Below are positions 1-11,233 of a DNA stretch of 64,000 nt, one piece after another. Made by a program: the position numbers and the translations under genes. Origin of the DNA: Elmis aenea (taxonomy: Eukaryota; Arthropoda; Insecta; Coleoptera; Elmidae); the NCBI GenBank assembly GCA_947652605.1, contig OX393580.1, forward strand, positions 20,728,159 to 20,792,158. Direction: 5' to 3'. The notes under the pieces are model-generated. The model saw nothing but the letters and a program-made list of their open reading frames with translations, had not been told where the DNA came from and made no database searches. Position 1 is the stretch's first letter. Every line of letters starts with the position of its first letter.

Positions 1-745
1 GTACATGTATTATAGCAGTCTCTATGTTTGAATGATTTAAGGGTTTCATATATTATTTATAATAATTTGAGTTAAAAGAACTTAAATATTTTTCCATAAA
101 ACAATAATTTCTCACACAAACTTTGAGATATTGGCCAAACCAATAAAATCGTATTCCCCAAATTGACGTAACCGAAATGGTACCCTGTGGTGGTCGATGG
201 ACAGATAAGAAGGCCATGGGGACCACCCGTTCTCACGCATCGGCCATAACAGCATGAAACTTTATTATTATCACTGCCAATTTCTAGTTATTTGCAACAA
301 CTAATGACCTTTGACAGTAAGGGAATAAGACAGAATAATGTAGAGCAGTTAAAAGTGCAATAATTTTGTATGCTCACAGAATTGTTTATTTTCACATTTA
401 AAACGACGTGGGCAGAAACGCAATTAAAAAATAACTTCTACTTCCAAAATTGCTATAAGTGTACTAAACTTGTAAAATTTCAATTATTTAAATGATTAAT
501 TTTGAATACAAGTTAAAGAAAAATCACTTCTTATCTTTTTTATAGTAGATCTTTTGTAGAAAAACAAGAACAGCATGGACTACCGTCGTCAGTAGCGTTC
601 AACTTTTTTAACTAAAGATATTTTTCATAAATAACAAGCTAAGTAAGTTTTAAGTAAACTTATTAATCTTAAAGTTAAATTTTGCAAGAAAGCAGATACT
701 TTTAGGATAATCCAAAAAACGTTAAAAATGTAGAAGTTTAATTTG
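1..745. other. AT-rich stretch, nothing recognised
   Basis: No open frame of note, no inverted or tandem repeat that I can see. The part around 150-260 is less AT-rich than its surroundings and looks single-copy. Confidence 0.5.
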
Positions 746-885
746 GGTTTTATTCTTCTTCTTAATCAGATCCTCTTGTACTTTTTTTGTCGATCTGTGT
801 TCCCAACTCTTGATTAAGCTTCCCTTTTTTATCATTGGCTAACTCTTGCACATATCTCCAACTAAATTTTCTTAAAGGTTCTAAA
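746..885 (-). pseudogene. LINE 3'-end relic (RT tail)
   Basis: Read on the minus strand this stretch translates to a broken tail with a W-R-x-V motif followed by charged residues and ends in a GAAGAAGAA-rich sequence. It resembles the segment at 12856-13065 in the order W-R-x-V, N-Q-[DE]-L, G-[PS]-D and then the GAA-rich end, so both look like 3' ends of the same non-LTR retrotransposon family, where the polyprotein ends shortly before a simple-sequence tail. Only about 45 codons remain and the frame is interrupted. Family assignment is inference from two degenerate copies. Confidence 0.4.
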
Positions 886-2397
886 TTTAAAAAAAAATCA
901 AATGCGATCCTTATCAATATTCGTTACGGCTTTCTCGATATAAACGAACCAAGGTGAAAATAATTATGCAAGTGTCAACTTTATGACTACAACCCTTTCA
1001 AGATCCCCTAACGATATTTGCCATGTGTTTAAGATCTTATCGATTCTGGTTTTCTTTTGAGACTTTTGAAAGATCGTGTTAGATTTGTGTTCAATACATT
1101 TGTAAATACACATCGCATTTCAAAAGTAATAACGTCCTAAATAAGATACAGTCGGTTACAAGAAATGCACACGTTTAAAATGGAAGTAATAGGTGATTCT
1201 TACCAAAATTAAAAATAATTTAAGCTCGCAATCAAAGCTAGAAAGACGTATATTGATATGTTTGACGTAGTAATTTTGAAAATAAAAATACAGCTGATGA
1301 ATTACGTTGAAAGTGCATTATAACCACTTAATAATACGATTCTTTTACAAAGGGGTTTATCACACCTTTTCATTTGTATGCATTTGATACTAGTGTCACG
1401 TGCCCATGTTACAGAAGTGACATAACAGCTTACACAAAAGCCAGGACATCTGCGTATGGGACAGTTTGTAGTGTTGATGTAAATATTTGAATAGGCACCG
1501 TGTAAATTTAATCAATTTGAAGAACTGAATGCGTTTTTTACAAATAACTTCTTATACGGTATTTTTAAATGAGTAAAACAATCAAGTTAAGCTGCATAAC
1601 TATCCAAATCTATAAGTTAAAAATTGAACGGCTTATTACAAGCCAAAGCGTAGCTAAATATCAAGTTTGCATTGTTAAATGATCGTTATTACGATGAGTA
1701 GTGGGTATTTTGCTGTCCTCATTATGTACTTACAAATGAGCATCGCGAAAAAAACAACAGCGAAACAAATGCGTTTCGATACAGCGTCTGACGGTTTGAT
1801 TAATCGATCCTTGATCATATAAACACTTCAGCTAAAATCTTTACACACGGATTATTATACGCAAATTAAAATGAACATACGACAAAACTGTTAATACGAT
1901 TGACTTCAACTTCTCCAAAAGTCATATACAGTTGAACCTGTATACAATTACTTCCTTAATTTTTCTCAAGGATAATTTAATAAAAATCACATCTCCATAC
2001 AACACATTTTAAACTGACAATGAGATTGCTTAAAGCAGATTTTAAAACAACAGCCAATTAATCAATTCTTTCTCGTCCAATACACTTGTCTTTGCTGATA
2101 TGTTATATACACGTTTGACCTGTTAAATCGCTGTATAATGTGGCCCTGATACATTAATAATGTAATTAATCAGTTCGAGTCAATATGTAATTATTTACTA
2201 CATGTTAATTACCTGGAGATTTGTAAGTGCGTCTGTATTATCTCAAAGTGTTGCCACCTTTTCAGAGAACATCGGCCAGGTTGCTTTATCTTGAGGCATA
2301 ATGATGTAGTTGTTGGACTAATTATTTGATAGTTAAGAGATCATTCCTTCATTTACGAAGAACAGGGTGGGCAAAATATATTCTGATTCTGATTCTA
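886..2397. other. AT-rich stretch, nothing recognised
   Basis: No coding trace, palindrome or tandem repeat identified. A short TTCTGA triplication lies at about 2377-2396, directly before the LTR-element remnant. Confidence 0.5.
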
Positions 2398-3254
2398 AAC
2401 ACACGTAGGATACAGTGTGAATACCCACTGATAAATATAACTAAAAAACAGTCAGATGCATTGCGAAAAAAAAAGAGTAGCAGTCAGACTTATTTCTGAT
2501 GATAATTTAAAAAAATATATTTTTGATACGATCAAAACAAAAAAAAACAGTAAGAGTGAAAGCACATCCGCAATGGATTCGGCGGTATTGCTAAATAGCA
2601 AACCACCGAACCCAGGAGGAGTATGTGACACCCCGCCTTAGATCAATTATTTTATTTTACGTCAATATTATTTCATTTACCTTTAAATGAATAACATTGC
2701 AACAAATGCTGATGCATCAATTACTAAAACAAGTAACACTTCAAAAGGACCAAGTTATGAGGATTTCAACTTTAGAAAAACACGTTCACGTTAACATATT
2801 ACGGTCATAACTTAGGTCCTACAACGCCAGCATCTGGGTTTCATCAATCAACAAACGATTTGTTGATAAAGTTGTACATCATAAGTAGAACAAACTAGGT
2901 ACTCGCACAAATATGTGTTTATAGGAAAGAATGACAAAGATGCAACTACAATAAAAAAGGGATAGCAACAGGGAACCTAAAATCTTGGACAGTCGCCCTG
3001 GGATAGTTACGAACCAACCACCGAGAAATGTACAGCCAGTCAAAAAATAAAGAAGTTTGTTGTTAAAATTGTTGTGTTTTATTTGTTTCTTACTGTGTAC
3101 TAATTGCTCTAGACCTGTGTACTACGTAAAACAACGTTTGAGGGTCCAACCATCATACAAAGACGATCACGAGCCATAATTAGCAACAATAAATATAAGA
3201 ATAATAAGTACACTTTCCCAACAGTGCGGCCTAGGTACAGTACGGACCGTCACA
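2398..3254 (+). mobile_element. 5'-truncated LTR retrotransposon (copy A)
   Basis: Matches the last part of the internal region and the whole 3' LTR of the element at 55563-58658. The shared internal piece begins near GATACAGTGTGAATACCCAC and runs through the purine-rich tract to the LTR at 2624-3254 (631 bp, TGTGAC...GTCACA ends). It differs from the two LTRs of the intact copy at many more sites than those differ from each other, so it is an older insertion. The 5' LTR and most of the interior are missing; the left edge at about 2398 has no partner. The open frame at 2456-2641 is part of this non-coding tail and not a gene. Confidence 0.8.
2624..3254 (+). repeat. LTR of copy A
   Basis: Begins TGTGACACCCCGCCT and ends CCGTCACA, a 6-bp terminal inverted repeat. 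It carries small indels relative to the LTRs at 55563 and 58033. Confidence 0.8.
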
Positions 3255-4307
3255 ATTTAATGCACCTTCCTTATTTGTTTGGCGATTTTTTATTATCGAA
3301 TAAAAACCTGATGAATAACGTGTTCGTCTTAATTACGAAAATTAAAACTCCGATTAAACGATGTTTTATATCACTCACTCCTTTTCTCTACAGGGCAATG
3401 TTTTCTCCGAACCATCTAAGTAGTAATCTAGTAATTTAAAAAATTTTCTGGCAATTTTTGCTTTCAGTTATAATTTCTACATTACACTTAACTTTGTTTT
3501 AATTTTATAGGAAATTAAGGAGAATATTTTATGTAAATTGGAATGCGTTTTAGATATGTTATTTAAAACATGCAACTTAACTATTATTTTGCACATCGCT
3601 GTACGTTATTTCATAATTTTTTAAGCTTACTAACGTTTCATTGTTTTTTTTTTCATTTATGTCTAATTATCTCATTTTTATGTGAATAACCGTTAGAGAA
3701 TAAACATGGTTACAAGTTAAGTAACCAATACATAAAAATCGAGCGTCATCAACCTAGAAAAAAACGTTGTGTATCACCTGTACCCTCATAGTTGGCACAC
3801 GATCGCAATTATATCGCTAATGTAATTGCTAGAAAGGTGCATTGCATAAAATATCGATAGCTAATCATGAACGAAAGTTTATTTCTGAACAACAGAGTTA
3901 TTGCCCTTTACAAACGGCATAACTAAGTAGTTCATCACCGATCGATTTATTAAAAATACAAACTGGTTTAAAAATCACTTAACCAAAGCAAAGCACCAAA
4001 AAATACCTAGTTTTATTAATGCACATGAACAATTTTCAAAAACAAAATAAGTTAACCCTAAGCAAATTGAGGCTTTCAAAAAAATTGGTAACTTAAAACT
4101 AAAATAATTACTTTAGTTTATAATATTACTTAAAATTTTACTTGTTTCCCAAGTATTTGTATATTTAAAAAAAAAAAAACGCACAGTGTACCTACTACTA
4201 AGTGCAGAAAAAAACTTGACCTTGGTTTAACGGATTTCGTATTTAACGAACAGAATTCTACGGCCCAGTGTCGGTTCGTCCTCAAGTCTTCCTCAAGTGA
4301 TATAAAA
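3255..4307. other. AT-rich stretch, nothing recognised
   Basis: No repeat partner in the window and no convincing coding sequence. Short open frames here are not supported by any family resemblance. Confidence 0.5.
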
Positions 4308-5669
4308 GCCTGGCAGGCAGTAGCGTAACAAGGGGAGGGGGCGGTCCGCCCCGGGCGGCACATTTTTGGGGGCGGCACTTTTAGTCTACCCAAATGGGGT
4401 AAAAATGAAATTCTCGGGGTAATGAAGGAATAGTAGATATAATAATCAGTACCGGCACTGGCGCTATTAAATTCATAAAAATTAAATGAAAAAAAAGAAT
4501 TCTTATCGAAGTTAGAGGATAAAACGGGCTACTTGACCTTGCTTCATTGAAAATCCGTCCCTTGTAACGACAGAAATTCCATGTAACAAAATTTATGATA
4601 CGGTACCAACCATTCAATAAAATTATGAAACAATTCATTTATTTTAGGCATTAAATTCCATGCAGTTTTAAACTATTGTAACAGGGATTTTTCACCCTTA
4701 TTAAAAATAATTTCGTGGGAGTGGGGGCGATATGATTAAAGAAAATAAAAATCAGAAAAGGTTCTACTGTAAAACTGTAATTTTGGAAGATGGTTAAGTA
4801 TTCTACATTATCTAGCTTTGCATTAAAACACGCTTGAACGTCTAAAATTTAAAAAAAATCGCCTGCGGCGCATTTTGTTTACCCCTCCCCACATTTTTGT
4901 GTCGATCTCTGCTTGGTTTTGGAAAAATTAAAAGTTAGCGACCCTTATTTATAGGGGCGGCAAATTCAGGGACCGCCCCGGGCGGCACAAACTCTAGCTA
5001 CGCCACTGCTGGCAGGATAAGATAGGCCAGCGACCTTTAAAACCAAACTTCAAATGAGTTATTTTCAGGTATCATGAAATAAAAAATTTTTACAATAAAT
5101 TTAGCATCCCCTTTGGCACCCTTCTGCTGGTAATCGAAAAATGCTGTGTTTTCGGTTTAATTATTTTTCTTTACCCCGAGTCATTAAAAATTTTTGAAAA
5201 AATTCGTGAAAGAGCAGAATAATATACCTAACTTATTTTTTTAAAACTTTTTGAACACGGCGCATCACTTCAGTTGACCCGAATTTTTAAAAAAATTAAT
5301 TATGACTAAATACAATATACATAGTAAGCGCCGTACTCATACCAATGGGGAAAAAAAGTTAAAAAGGTCATTTTAAATTTTAATTACTTTTTAAAAATTT
5401 GAATCTTGAGTCAAACTCAAAAATAAGTTTTTTTTAAATAAGATATATTATTCTGCTTATTCATGAATTTTTTTCAAAATTTTTCAATGACTCGTGGCAA
5501 AAAAAAAACATAAAAACGAAAAAAACGCTTTTTTCGATTACCAGGAGAAGGGGGACAAAGGGGGTGCTAAGTTTATTGTAAATATTTTTAATTTTATGAT
5601 ACCTAAATAGGAAAATAACTCATTTGAAGTTTGGTTTTAAGGGTCGCTGGCCAATATTATCCTGCTTGG
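4308..5669. mobile_element. Foldback (palindromic) element, interrupted
   Basis: The segment around 5017-5290 reappears inverted at about 5395-5665: GGCCAGCGACC plus the following AAACCAAACTTCAAATGAG on the left matches the reverse complement of the right side, and the match continues for roughly 250-300 bp with small indels. If the inserted MITE at 4318-5008 and one target duplication are removed, the left arm extends to the CCTGGCAGGATA motif, matching CCAAGCAGGATA on the right arm. Net length is about 660 bp. No transposase is encoded. The superfamily is unknown because I could not read a target duplication. Confidence 0.7.
4318..5008. mobile_element. hAT-type MITE, 691 bp
   Basis: Ends are CAGTAGCGTAACA on the left and, as reverse complement of the right end, CAGTGGCGTAGCT. 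Both arms contain the GC-rich block GCCGCCCGGGGCGG. The element is flanked by a perfect 8-bp duplication CTGGCAGG at 4310-4317 and 5009-5016. An 8-bp duplication and CAG...CTG ends are typical of the hAT superfamily. No transposase is present, so it must have been mobilised in trans. It sits in the left arm of the foldback element, which is therefore older. Confidence 0.85.
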
Positions 5670-6710
5670 CCCTTAACCACAGGGAGACAAATATCAGAGT
5701 CCATTGTATGAACTCCATCTTAGACACTTCCAAACCAGTCAGTAAAATTTGTATCCAGTTAGTTTCTAATGTTATCTGTAGATAACAAATCAATACATAC
5801 GGGTACAATTACACGCAATGGTAATAAATAATTTTTAAAAGTGATTTGGAAAGTTAAAAATTATTAGAAAGTGTACTAACTCGGCCCCACAGAAATATTT
5901 AACAGAATGTTTTGCCAGATTCCAAGTAATCATTCGGTTTAAGTTAGAAGAGGGCGTGTTATGAGCTACGAAACGTCGTAGCATTTTTTTAAATAAAGCT
6001 GTAGCATGAAAAAATAATTGTTGTAAAAAAACTTATTAAAAATTGCTTGGTTTTAAATATTTTTGTATGTTGTCAAACACTGAAGTTTAAATCAACTGTT
6101 TTACTGTGTTGGTACCTAAACTTTTGCAAAGAAGCAAACCCAACTTAAAAAACAGTGCTCATTTGCTTAAAGCCCCAAAAATTGGGGCAGTCTTTTTTAC
6201 TTTTTGTAGTTTTATAATATAGTTCACATACTCTGTTGCTTTGATTTTATCTCTCAAATTTAGAAGAGTCATAAGTGTTTATCTGTAAGGAAAGACGTTT
6301 TGATATTGATTGCCGCAATCGTTAATTATAAAGTAGTTTATATTCAAAGTAAATTGCTTGTTTTTTTTTTAAATAATAACCGCCGTCGCGTGCTGTAATT
6401 AGGATTTTCAAAGTCGAGTCCCTTTTAGCAAGTCAACTTCTCTACACCTTAAATGGATTGTTTTGCGCAGGTGATATTAATGTATGTACCTATATTGGGC
6501 GATACTTGAAGCGACATTAATTGCCAGTAATTGTACTTATAAAACAAGTTATGAATAAATTGTACTAGTAGATCAAATTAAATCATTGAATATATTACAA
6601 ATCAACAAAAAATGTGTGGCAGTATTTTGCGTCAAGGCGGAAAAAATCGTATCAAAACGCATGTAAATGGGACTAACGAAATTATGGACCATTGTGCATT
6701 AAAGCTTTTC
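5670..6710. other. AT-rich stretch, nothing recognised
   Basis: Contains only short simple-sequence runs and a small hairpin (GCTACGAAACGTCGTAGC at about 5963). No coding trace. Confidence 0.45.
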
Positions 6711-6935
6711 TCCATTTTTTCTAGCTTTTACCAACTCTCTATACACCACTCTGTCCATCTTTTTATCCCAGACTTCCTTTCGTAGTTGTATTCTTGTTCG
6801 TGCTTCTTCAATTTTTTTATACATAGTGTCTTCTCTCATTCCATGTGCATGTCATAATCAACCGAACCGTTTCTTCTAAATGTTGTTAAAACGTTTTATT
6901 TCTCATTCTGTTCTCTCGTCTATTGCTTTCAAATT
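6711..6935 (-). pseudogene. Possible LINE RT-tail relic
   Basis: Minus-strand translation gives a charged, interrupted peptide with H-A-H-G-M-R-E-D followed by K-K-I-E-E-A-R-T-R and V-W-D-K-K-M-D-R. This is reminiscent of the G-H-x-x-R-M-x-E-D ... K-K tail at the end of many insect LINE polyproteins, but stops and frameshifts are needed to align it. Low confidence; chance similarity of a lysine-rich frame is possible. Confidence 0.25.
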
Positions 6936-6984
6936 TTTATTTAAAACCCCAATTTTCATACTTCTAATCCGACTTTTTGATTTG

Positions 6985-7260
6985 CTGTCATAGCCAGACC
7001 CGGGCTGGCCATCTGGCAGTTCTGCAAATGCCAGAAGGGTCGGTGCCTGAATGGGCTGGTCAGGCCGGCCTGAGCTACGGGCTTACAGTAAGTCCGGCGC
7101 TGAAGTATAAGGAGCGCAAAAAGTATGATGAAAGTGCCTTTATAACATTTGGCTGTAAACATCCTTAATGTTTCTCTGGGGCTCCGCACTCGAGTTTCAG
7201 GAATAGTCCCGATATTATCCGAAACCTGACGCCTAGCTATAGACGGTGCATGTGTAAATA
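6985..7260. repeat. GC-rich island, possible eroded DNA transposon
   Basis: The segment stands out by composition: GGGCTGGCC, GGTCAGGCCGGCC and several CTGGC/GCCAG repeats produce local hairpins (for example CATCTGGCAG with the GCCAGAAGG that follows). The style of GC-rich CAG/CTG-containing ends recalls hAT-derived repeats, but no matching terminal repeat or 8-bp duplication is visible. The overlapping open frames on both strands (104 and 63 codons) look like a by-product of the composition. Confidence 0.35.
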
Positions 7261-7394
7261 GTAGTTTCACAACCTGCTTATTTTATTAAACACATTGTGT
7301 GATAAATAAATTCATAACAAATAATTTGAAGCGAGTTTATTAAGTCTGTGTAAGTAGTTGCATTTAAAGCTTTTAATGGGTCATACAGTTAAAC

Positions 7395-7925
7395 CATGGT
7401 CTAAAACTAATTTTAAGATGGAAAAATATTAATAAAAATTCGTATGACACTAGATTTTAGCAATTTTAGAAATATTCTCAGGATTATTTAAAAAACAAAA
7501 TCTAGGAAAAACGATATTTTTTTGAATTTAAAAAAAAATATTTAAAATAAGGGCACTTTACTCTAGTGAATATTTCTAAAATCGTTAAGATCTAATGTCA
7601 TATGATTCGTTTTTTAACTTTAGTTAAAGACCAAGCACAAATTTTCTTTAGAATAAAATATTTTGATAAACCGATAATAAAAACCTTTTCTGTTTGTGGC
7701 AGACTTTTTGAATGTTAAAATTACATCATATTATATAAAAATTTGAATTTTCACTTCTAAGTTTACATTTGGTTTTATTTTTAATTCTAAATAATCTTTC
7801 CCTATGATGTTTTTTTGTAACTCTTAAAATAAGTACACTTTACTCTTGTGAATATTTCTGAAATCGCTAAAATCTAGTATCGCATGAATTTTTATAATTT
7901 TTTTTTTTTCATCTTAAAACTAGTT
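7395..7925. mobile_element. Palindromic element (about 530 bp)
   Basis: The block around ACTAGATTTTAGCAATTTTAG at 7449 recurs inverted at about 7850-7880, and the adjoining TTTTAAGATGGAAAAA is mirrored by the CATCTTAAAACTAG at the right edge. A third, partial copy of the same block lies in the middle (about 7565-7612). Ends are eroded and no target duplication is readable. Confidence 0.55.
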
Positions 7926-8194
7926 TGAGGTAATGCACCAACAGTTACCGAGAATTAAAAAAAATTATAATAAAAAATTGTTATTTGTTGCATACTTTTT
8001 TAATGAGAATATAATGTAGTGTGAAAAATTTATAAATTAGTTGTCTTACAATAAAATCAATTCATGAAAAATTCGTGATTTTTTAAATTTAAATCATTGA
8101 TTTTAGATTTTTTTACTTATTTATTATTTTTAGATAGTCATGAGTCCTTCTACTGTTAGGTGTAGGACTGTTGAGTGGTGTTGTGCTGACTTTT
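7926..8194. other. AT-rich spacer
   Basis: Homopolymer-rich sequence between the palindromic element and the LINE relic. Nothing recognised. Confidence 0.4.
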
Positions 8195-8562
8195 TTTCAT
8201 GTTTTTCTGTCTTGTGCTAGCTTTTTTCTGTCTTTCCATTTGATGTTTCTATCCGCTGCTGCGTTTTCAACTTCGTCTAGCCAGGCTTTTCTTGGTCTAC
8301 CACTTTTGTTTTTTCTCTGTGATCTTGCTTCATAGGCTTTTCTGAAAAAACTTTTTTCATTCATCCTATAAATGTGACCCAACCAGCCTTGCTGTCTTCC
8401 TTGTATTTTTGTTTCAACTGATTTTATCTTTAATTGTTCTCTATATGTTGCATTTTTGATTCAATCTTTTTTGCTTTTTTTTAGAAATCTCATTTCAGCT
8501 GCATTCACTGGGCTACTATTTTTATTTGTGAGTGTCCACGTCTCACTTCCGTATAATTTTTA
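8195..8562 (-). pseudogene. LINE reverse-transcriptase C-terminal relic
   Basis: On the minus strand the stretch begins with the motif L-Y-G-S-E-T-W-T-L-T (near 8560), then N-A-A-E-M-R-F-L, a G-W-L-G-H-I-Y-R-M-N block, and finally G-R-P-R-K-A-W-L-D-E-V-E followed by a stop at 8197. YGSETW, GHxxRM and GRPRxxWxDEV are the usual ordered motifs at the end of many insect APE-type LINE polyproteins. An in-frame TGA stands where the family usually has an arginine, consistent with CpG decay of CGA. The last 61 codons are still open. Everything upstream (polymerase core and endonuclease) is missing, so it is a dead 3' fragment. It points opposite to the fragment at 8702. Confidence 0.7.
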
Positions 8563-8701
8563 ATAAAAATCAAATTTTACCCAACCCTGGCTGTGGGTCT
8601 CTGTAATCTGAATGCCAGGGTCGGATTTTCTTCCCTATCCGTCACTGGTCTTATTCAAAGGTTAGAATAGAAATACGGGTTCTATTCTAAAACCAAATTA
8701 A

Positions 8702-8804
8702 AGGTTTTACCAGAATGGGCCAAGTAAGAATTCAAGGTATAAGAGAAGAGTTAAAATTTTGCGATCTGGAAGAGAAAATTGAAGAGAGGTAATTGTAAAG
8801 AACA
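8702..8804 (+). pseudogene. LINE RT-tail relic, left part
   Basis: Plus-strand frame reads T-R-M-G-Q, then VRIQGIREELKFCDLEEK and I-E-E-R. This matches the usual I-R-x-E-L ... L-x-x-K-I-x-x stretch that precedes the G-H-x-x-R-M block in LINE polyproteins. The frame is broken off by the insertion of the minus-strand LINE at 8811; the continuation lies at 11234-11300. Two stops that follow (TAA for expected CAA) suggest decay. Confidence 0.5.
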
Positions 8805-8810
8805 CATAAT
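8805..8810. repeat. Target-site duplication CATAAT (left)
   Basis: CATAAT occurs here and at 11228-11233, on the two sides of the LINE insertion. The left copy merges with the (AAT)n tail, so the exact length of the duplication is uncertain (6 bp as read). Confidence 0.55.
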
Positions 8811-8835
8811 AATAATAATAATAATAATAATAATA
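8808..8835. repeat. (AAT)n microsatellite, LINE tail
   Basis: About nine AAT units. Read on the minus strand this is the 3' simple-repeat tail of the LINE, directly after an AATAAA signal. Confidence 0.9.
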
Positions 8836-11227
8836 GGCTTTATTTAGTTATAAAAGAAACTATTTATACATCAATCTTTACAACTAGTACTTTAAATTAA
8901 AATTGCAGTTTTACATGGGTCTTACAACCTTCTTTAAACGCATGCAGATTAACAGAATATTTTAATTCGTTTGGTAATTGATTAAATAATTTTAGCCCTT
9001 TGTAATAGAGCGAGTTCTGTGTACTACTTTTTTTACATTTAGGCAGCCTAAAATGTTCTCTTTGTCTTGTTTCATAATCATGCTGTTCTTTGTTGTATAT
9101 CAGATATTTACTCATATATCCTGGCATCATATTGTTTATACATTTATATATTAGAACCAAAACGTTATACACTGTATTTTGCCATATATTAAGGAACCCC
9201 AACTTATTATGCATATATTCAATTTTAGTTAATTTAGAACACTGTAATATGATACGCAAAGCTCTGTTTTGCTGCTTTTGTAATTTTTTCAGATCCCCCT
9301 CATTACTTAGAAATATTATGCTACTGCAATAATTAAAGTATGGTTCTATTATTGTATGATATACCAATATCCTAGCTTCAAAGTTTAATTTATTCGATAT
9401 TCTCCCAAAATAACTAATTTTTGCACCAACTTTTTTTACAATATAATCTATGTTCTTTTTAAATTTTAGATGATTATCTATAATTACCCCTAGGTATTTA
9501 AACTCTTCAACTATCTCTACTTTATTATTATCTATAAATACGTTAACATTTGACATATTGCTGAATTGTGTACTACCTATTACCATGCATTTTGTTTTAG
9601 ATACATTCAACTCCAGTTTATTAGCTTTAAACCAATCTGTTACTTCAATTAAATCTTCGTTTATGACATTAACTGTTGTTTGTAAATCTTCACCTGATAC
9701 CGAAATTAACGTATCATCTGCAAATAAATGCATGTCACACGATCTAACTGTCTGCGTAATGTCATTTATGTAAATATTGAATAAAACTGGACCTAAAACT
9801 GATCCTTGTGGTACACCTAACTCGTTAATAATTGCCTTTGATTCTACTTTTCCCACCCTGGTTTTTTGAAATCTGTTTGATAAATAACTTTCAAACCATT
9901 TTAGTTCATTCCCTTGGATTCCGTACATTTGTAATTTTTGCAAAAGTCTTTTTCTACAGATGGTTTCAAATGCTCGTTTCAGATCGACAAAAACTGCCAA
10001 AATTATTTTATCGTTTTCAATTTCATCTCTCCAATTTGTTAAAACTAAATTCAATGCTGTTTCGCATGAATGCTTATGTCTAAATCCTGATTGAGAATCT
10101 GAAATAGTTTTGTTACTGTTAAGAAATTCTACGAGTTGTTGTTTAACTATAATTTCTAATATTTGTTCTACTTTAGGTAACATATTTATAGGTCTAAACT
10201 CACCGCATTTTTTAGTGTTAATAATTTTTGGAATAGGAATAACCGTATTAATTTTCCAAATTTCTGGTACTACCCCGTACTGTAATGATTCATTTATAAT
10301 GTTAACTAATGTTTACCCGATTACTGGTAAGGCATCCCTTATTGTACTAAGTGAAATATTATCAGTACTACTTGAATTTTTGATAGTATTCACTATTTTG
10401 TATACTTGGTCTAAGGTAACACATCTAAATTTAAAGTTGTCACTAGCACTTTTTATTTTAAGAATTGGATTTATTGGTGAAGGAATATTTTCGTTAATAT
10501 CTTTTATGCTGTTTACAAAGTATTCGTTAAATTTCGTGGCTAAATCTGATTCATTCGTAATTTCCAAGTCACCAAAATTCACCTTTTTAATTTTAACATT
10601 CTTGTTTCCCCCCAGTATTTCTTTAAGAGCTCTCCACATTTTAGTCGAATTATTTTGACAACTTTTTAATTTATTTTCGGTATATGAATTTTTAGCAAAT
10701 TTAATTAATTTAGTATATTCATTTCTTGCTGATTTGTACATTTCCCAGTAGTGTTCTAATTTGGTTAATTTCGCTATTTTATAAAGACTGTCTCTCTCTT
10801 TTTGTTTAGATTTAAGTTCCGTTGTAAACCACCTGTTTACGATACCGCCAGTGCTTATTACTTTGTACGTGGTAAGTTCGTCGACCGACTTTTGCACTAT
10901 TTGCGTTATTGCATTTACTTTACCATTTATATCTAATAACTCTACAATGTCATAGTTCAACCTGTCGGATATGCTTTTTTGTAGACTTTGTGTGTTGTAA
11001 TTAGAGTAGTTTTTAACTAATACTTTACATGATTCAGCAAAACCAGTTTGTTTTTCGCACTTAATTTCTATGGTATTATGATCTGAAATGTTAAATGTAT
11101 CCAAAACAGATGCGATAAATTTATCGTTATTAATTAATACTAAATCAATCATGGTGTTTGATGTCTGTGTACATCTTGTATAATCTTTAACAACTTGTTT
11201 CAATCCTAAACTATTAAAACAATTTAG
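8811..11227 (-). mobile_element. 5'-truncated APE-type LINE (non-LTR retrotransposon)
   Basis: A minus-strand element of about 2.4 kb. Its 3' end has AATAAA followed by an (ATT)n microsatellite tail at 8811-8835, as in CR1/L2/Jockey-group elements. Its 5' end is truncated inside the endonuclease domain. It lies between CATAAT duplications and splits a plus-strand LINE relic. The coding part is one long frame with a single stop. The group (CR1-like versus Jockey-like) is not decided by eye. Confidence 0.85.
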
Positions 11228-11233
11228 CATAAT
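8897..11233 (-). pseudogene. LINE endonuclease/reverse-transcriptase polyprotein, one in-frame stop
   Basis: Two open stretches, 11431-10313 and 10183-8897, are in the same frame. The 129 bases between them translate without another stop and include the P-I-P-K ... F-R-P-I-N motif of RT, so a single TAA at 10313-10315 is the only interruption. Element-derived sequence starts near 11227 with the end of an APE endonuclease: M-I-D-L-V-L-I-N and the S-D-H motif (residues 116-118 of the first stretch). The RT part has S-G-F-R-x-x-H-S, V-F-V-D-L-x-x-A-F-E-T, G-V-P-Q-G-S-V-L-G-P and the catalytic F-A-D-D-T (residues 154-158 of the second stretch). AFET replaces the common AFDT. The C-terminal part has the usual K-Y-L-G-V and N-Y-C-S-S motifs. 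In a full element this enzyme nicks the target and reverse-transcribes its own RNA; here the 5' half is lost. Confidence 0.85.

Noticed and set aside
2456..2641. 61-codon frame
   Set aside because: Part of the non-coding 3' internal region of the LTR element; the intact copy does not preserve the frame.
10110..10658. 182-codon plus-strand frame
   Set aside because: Antisense shadow of the LINE polymerase on the minus strand; no motif of its own.
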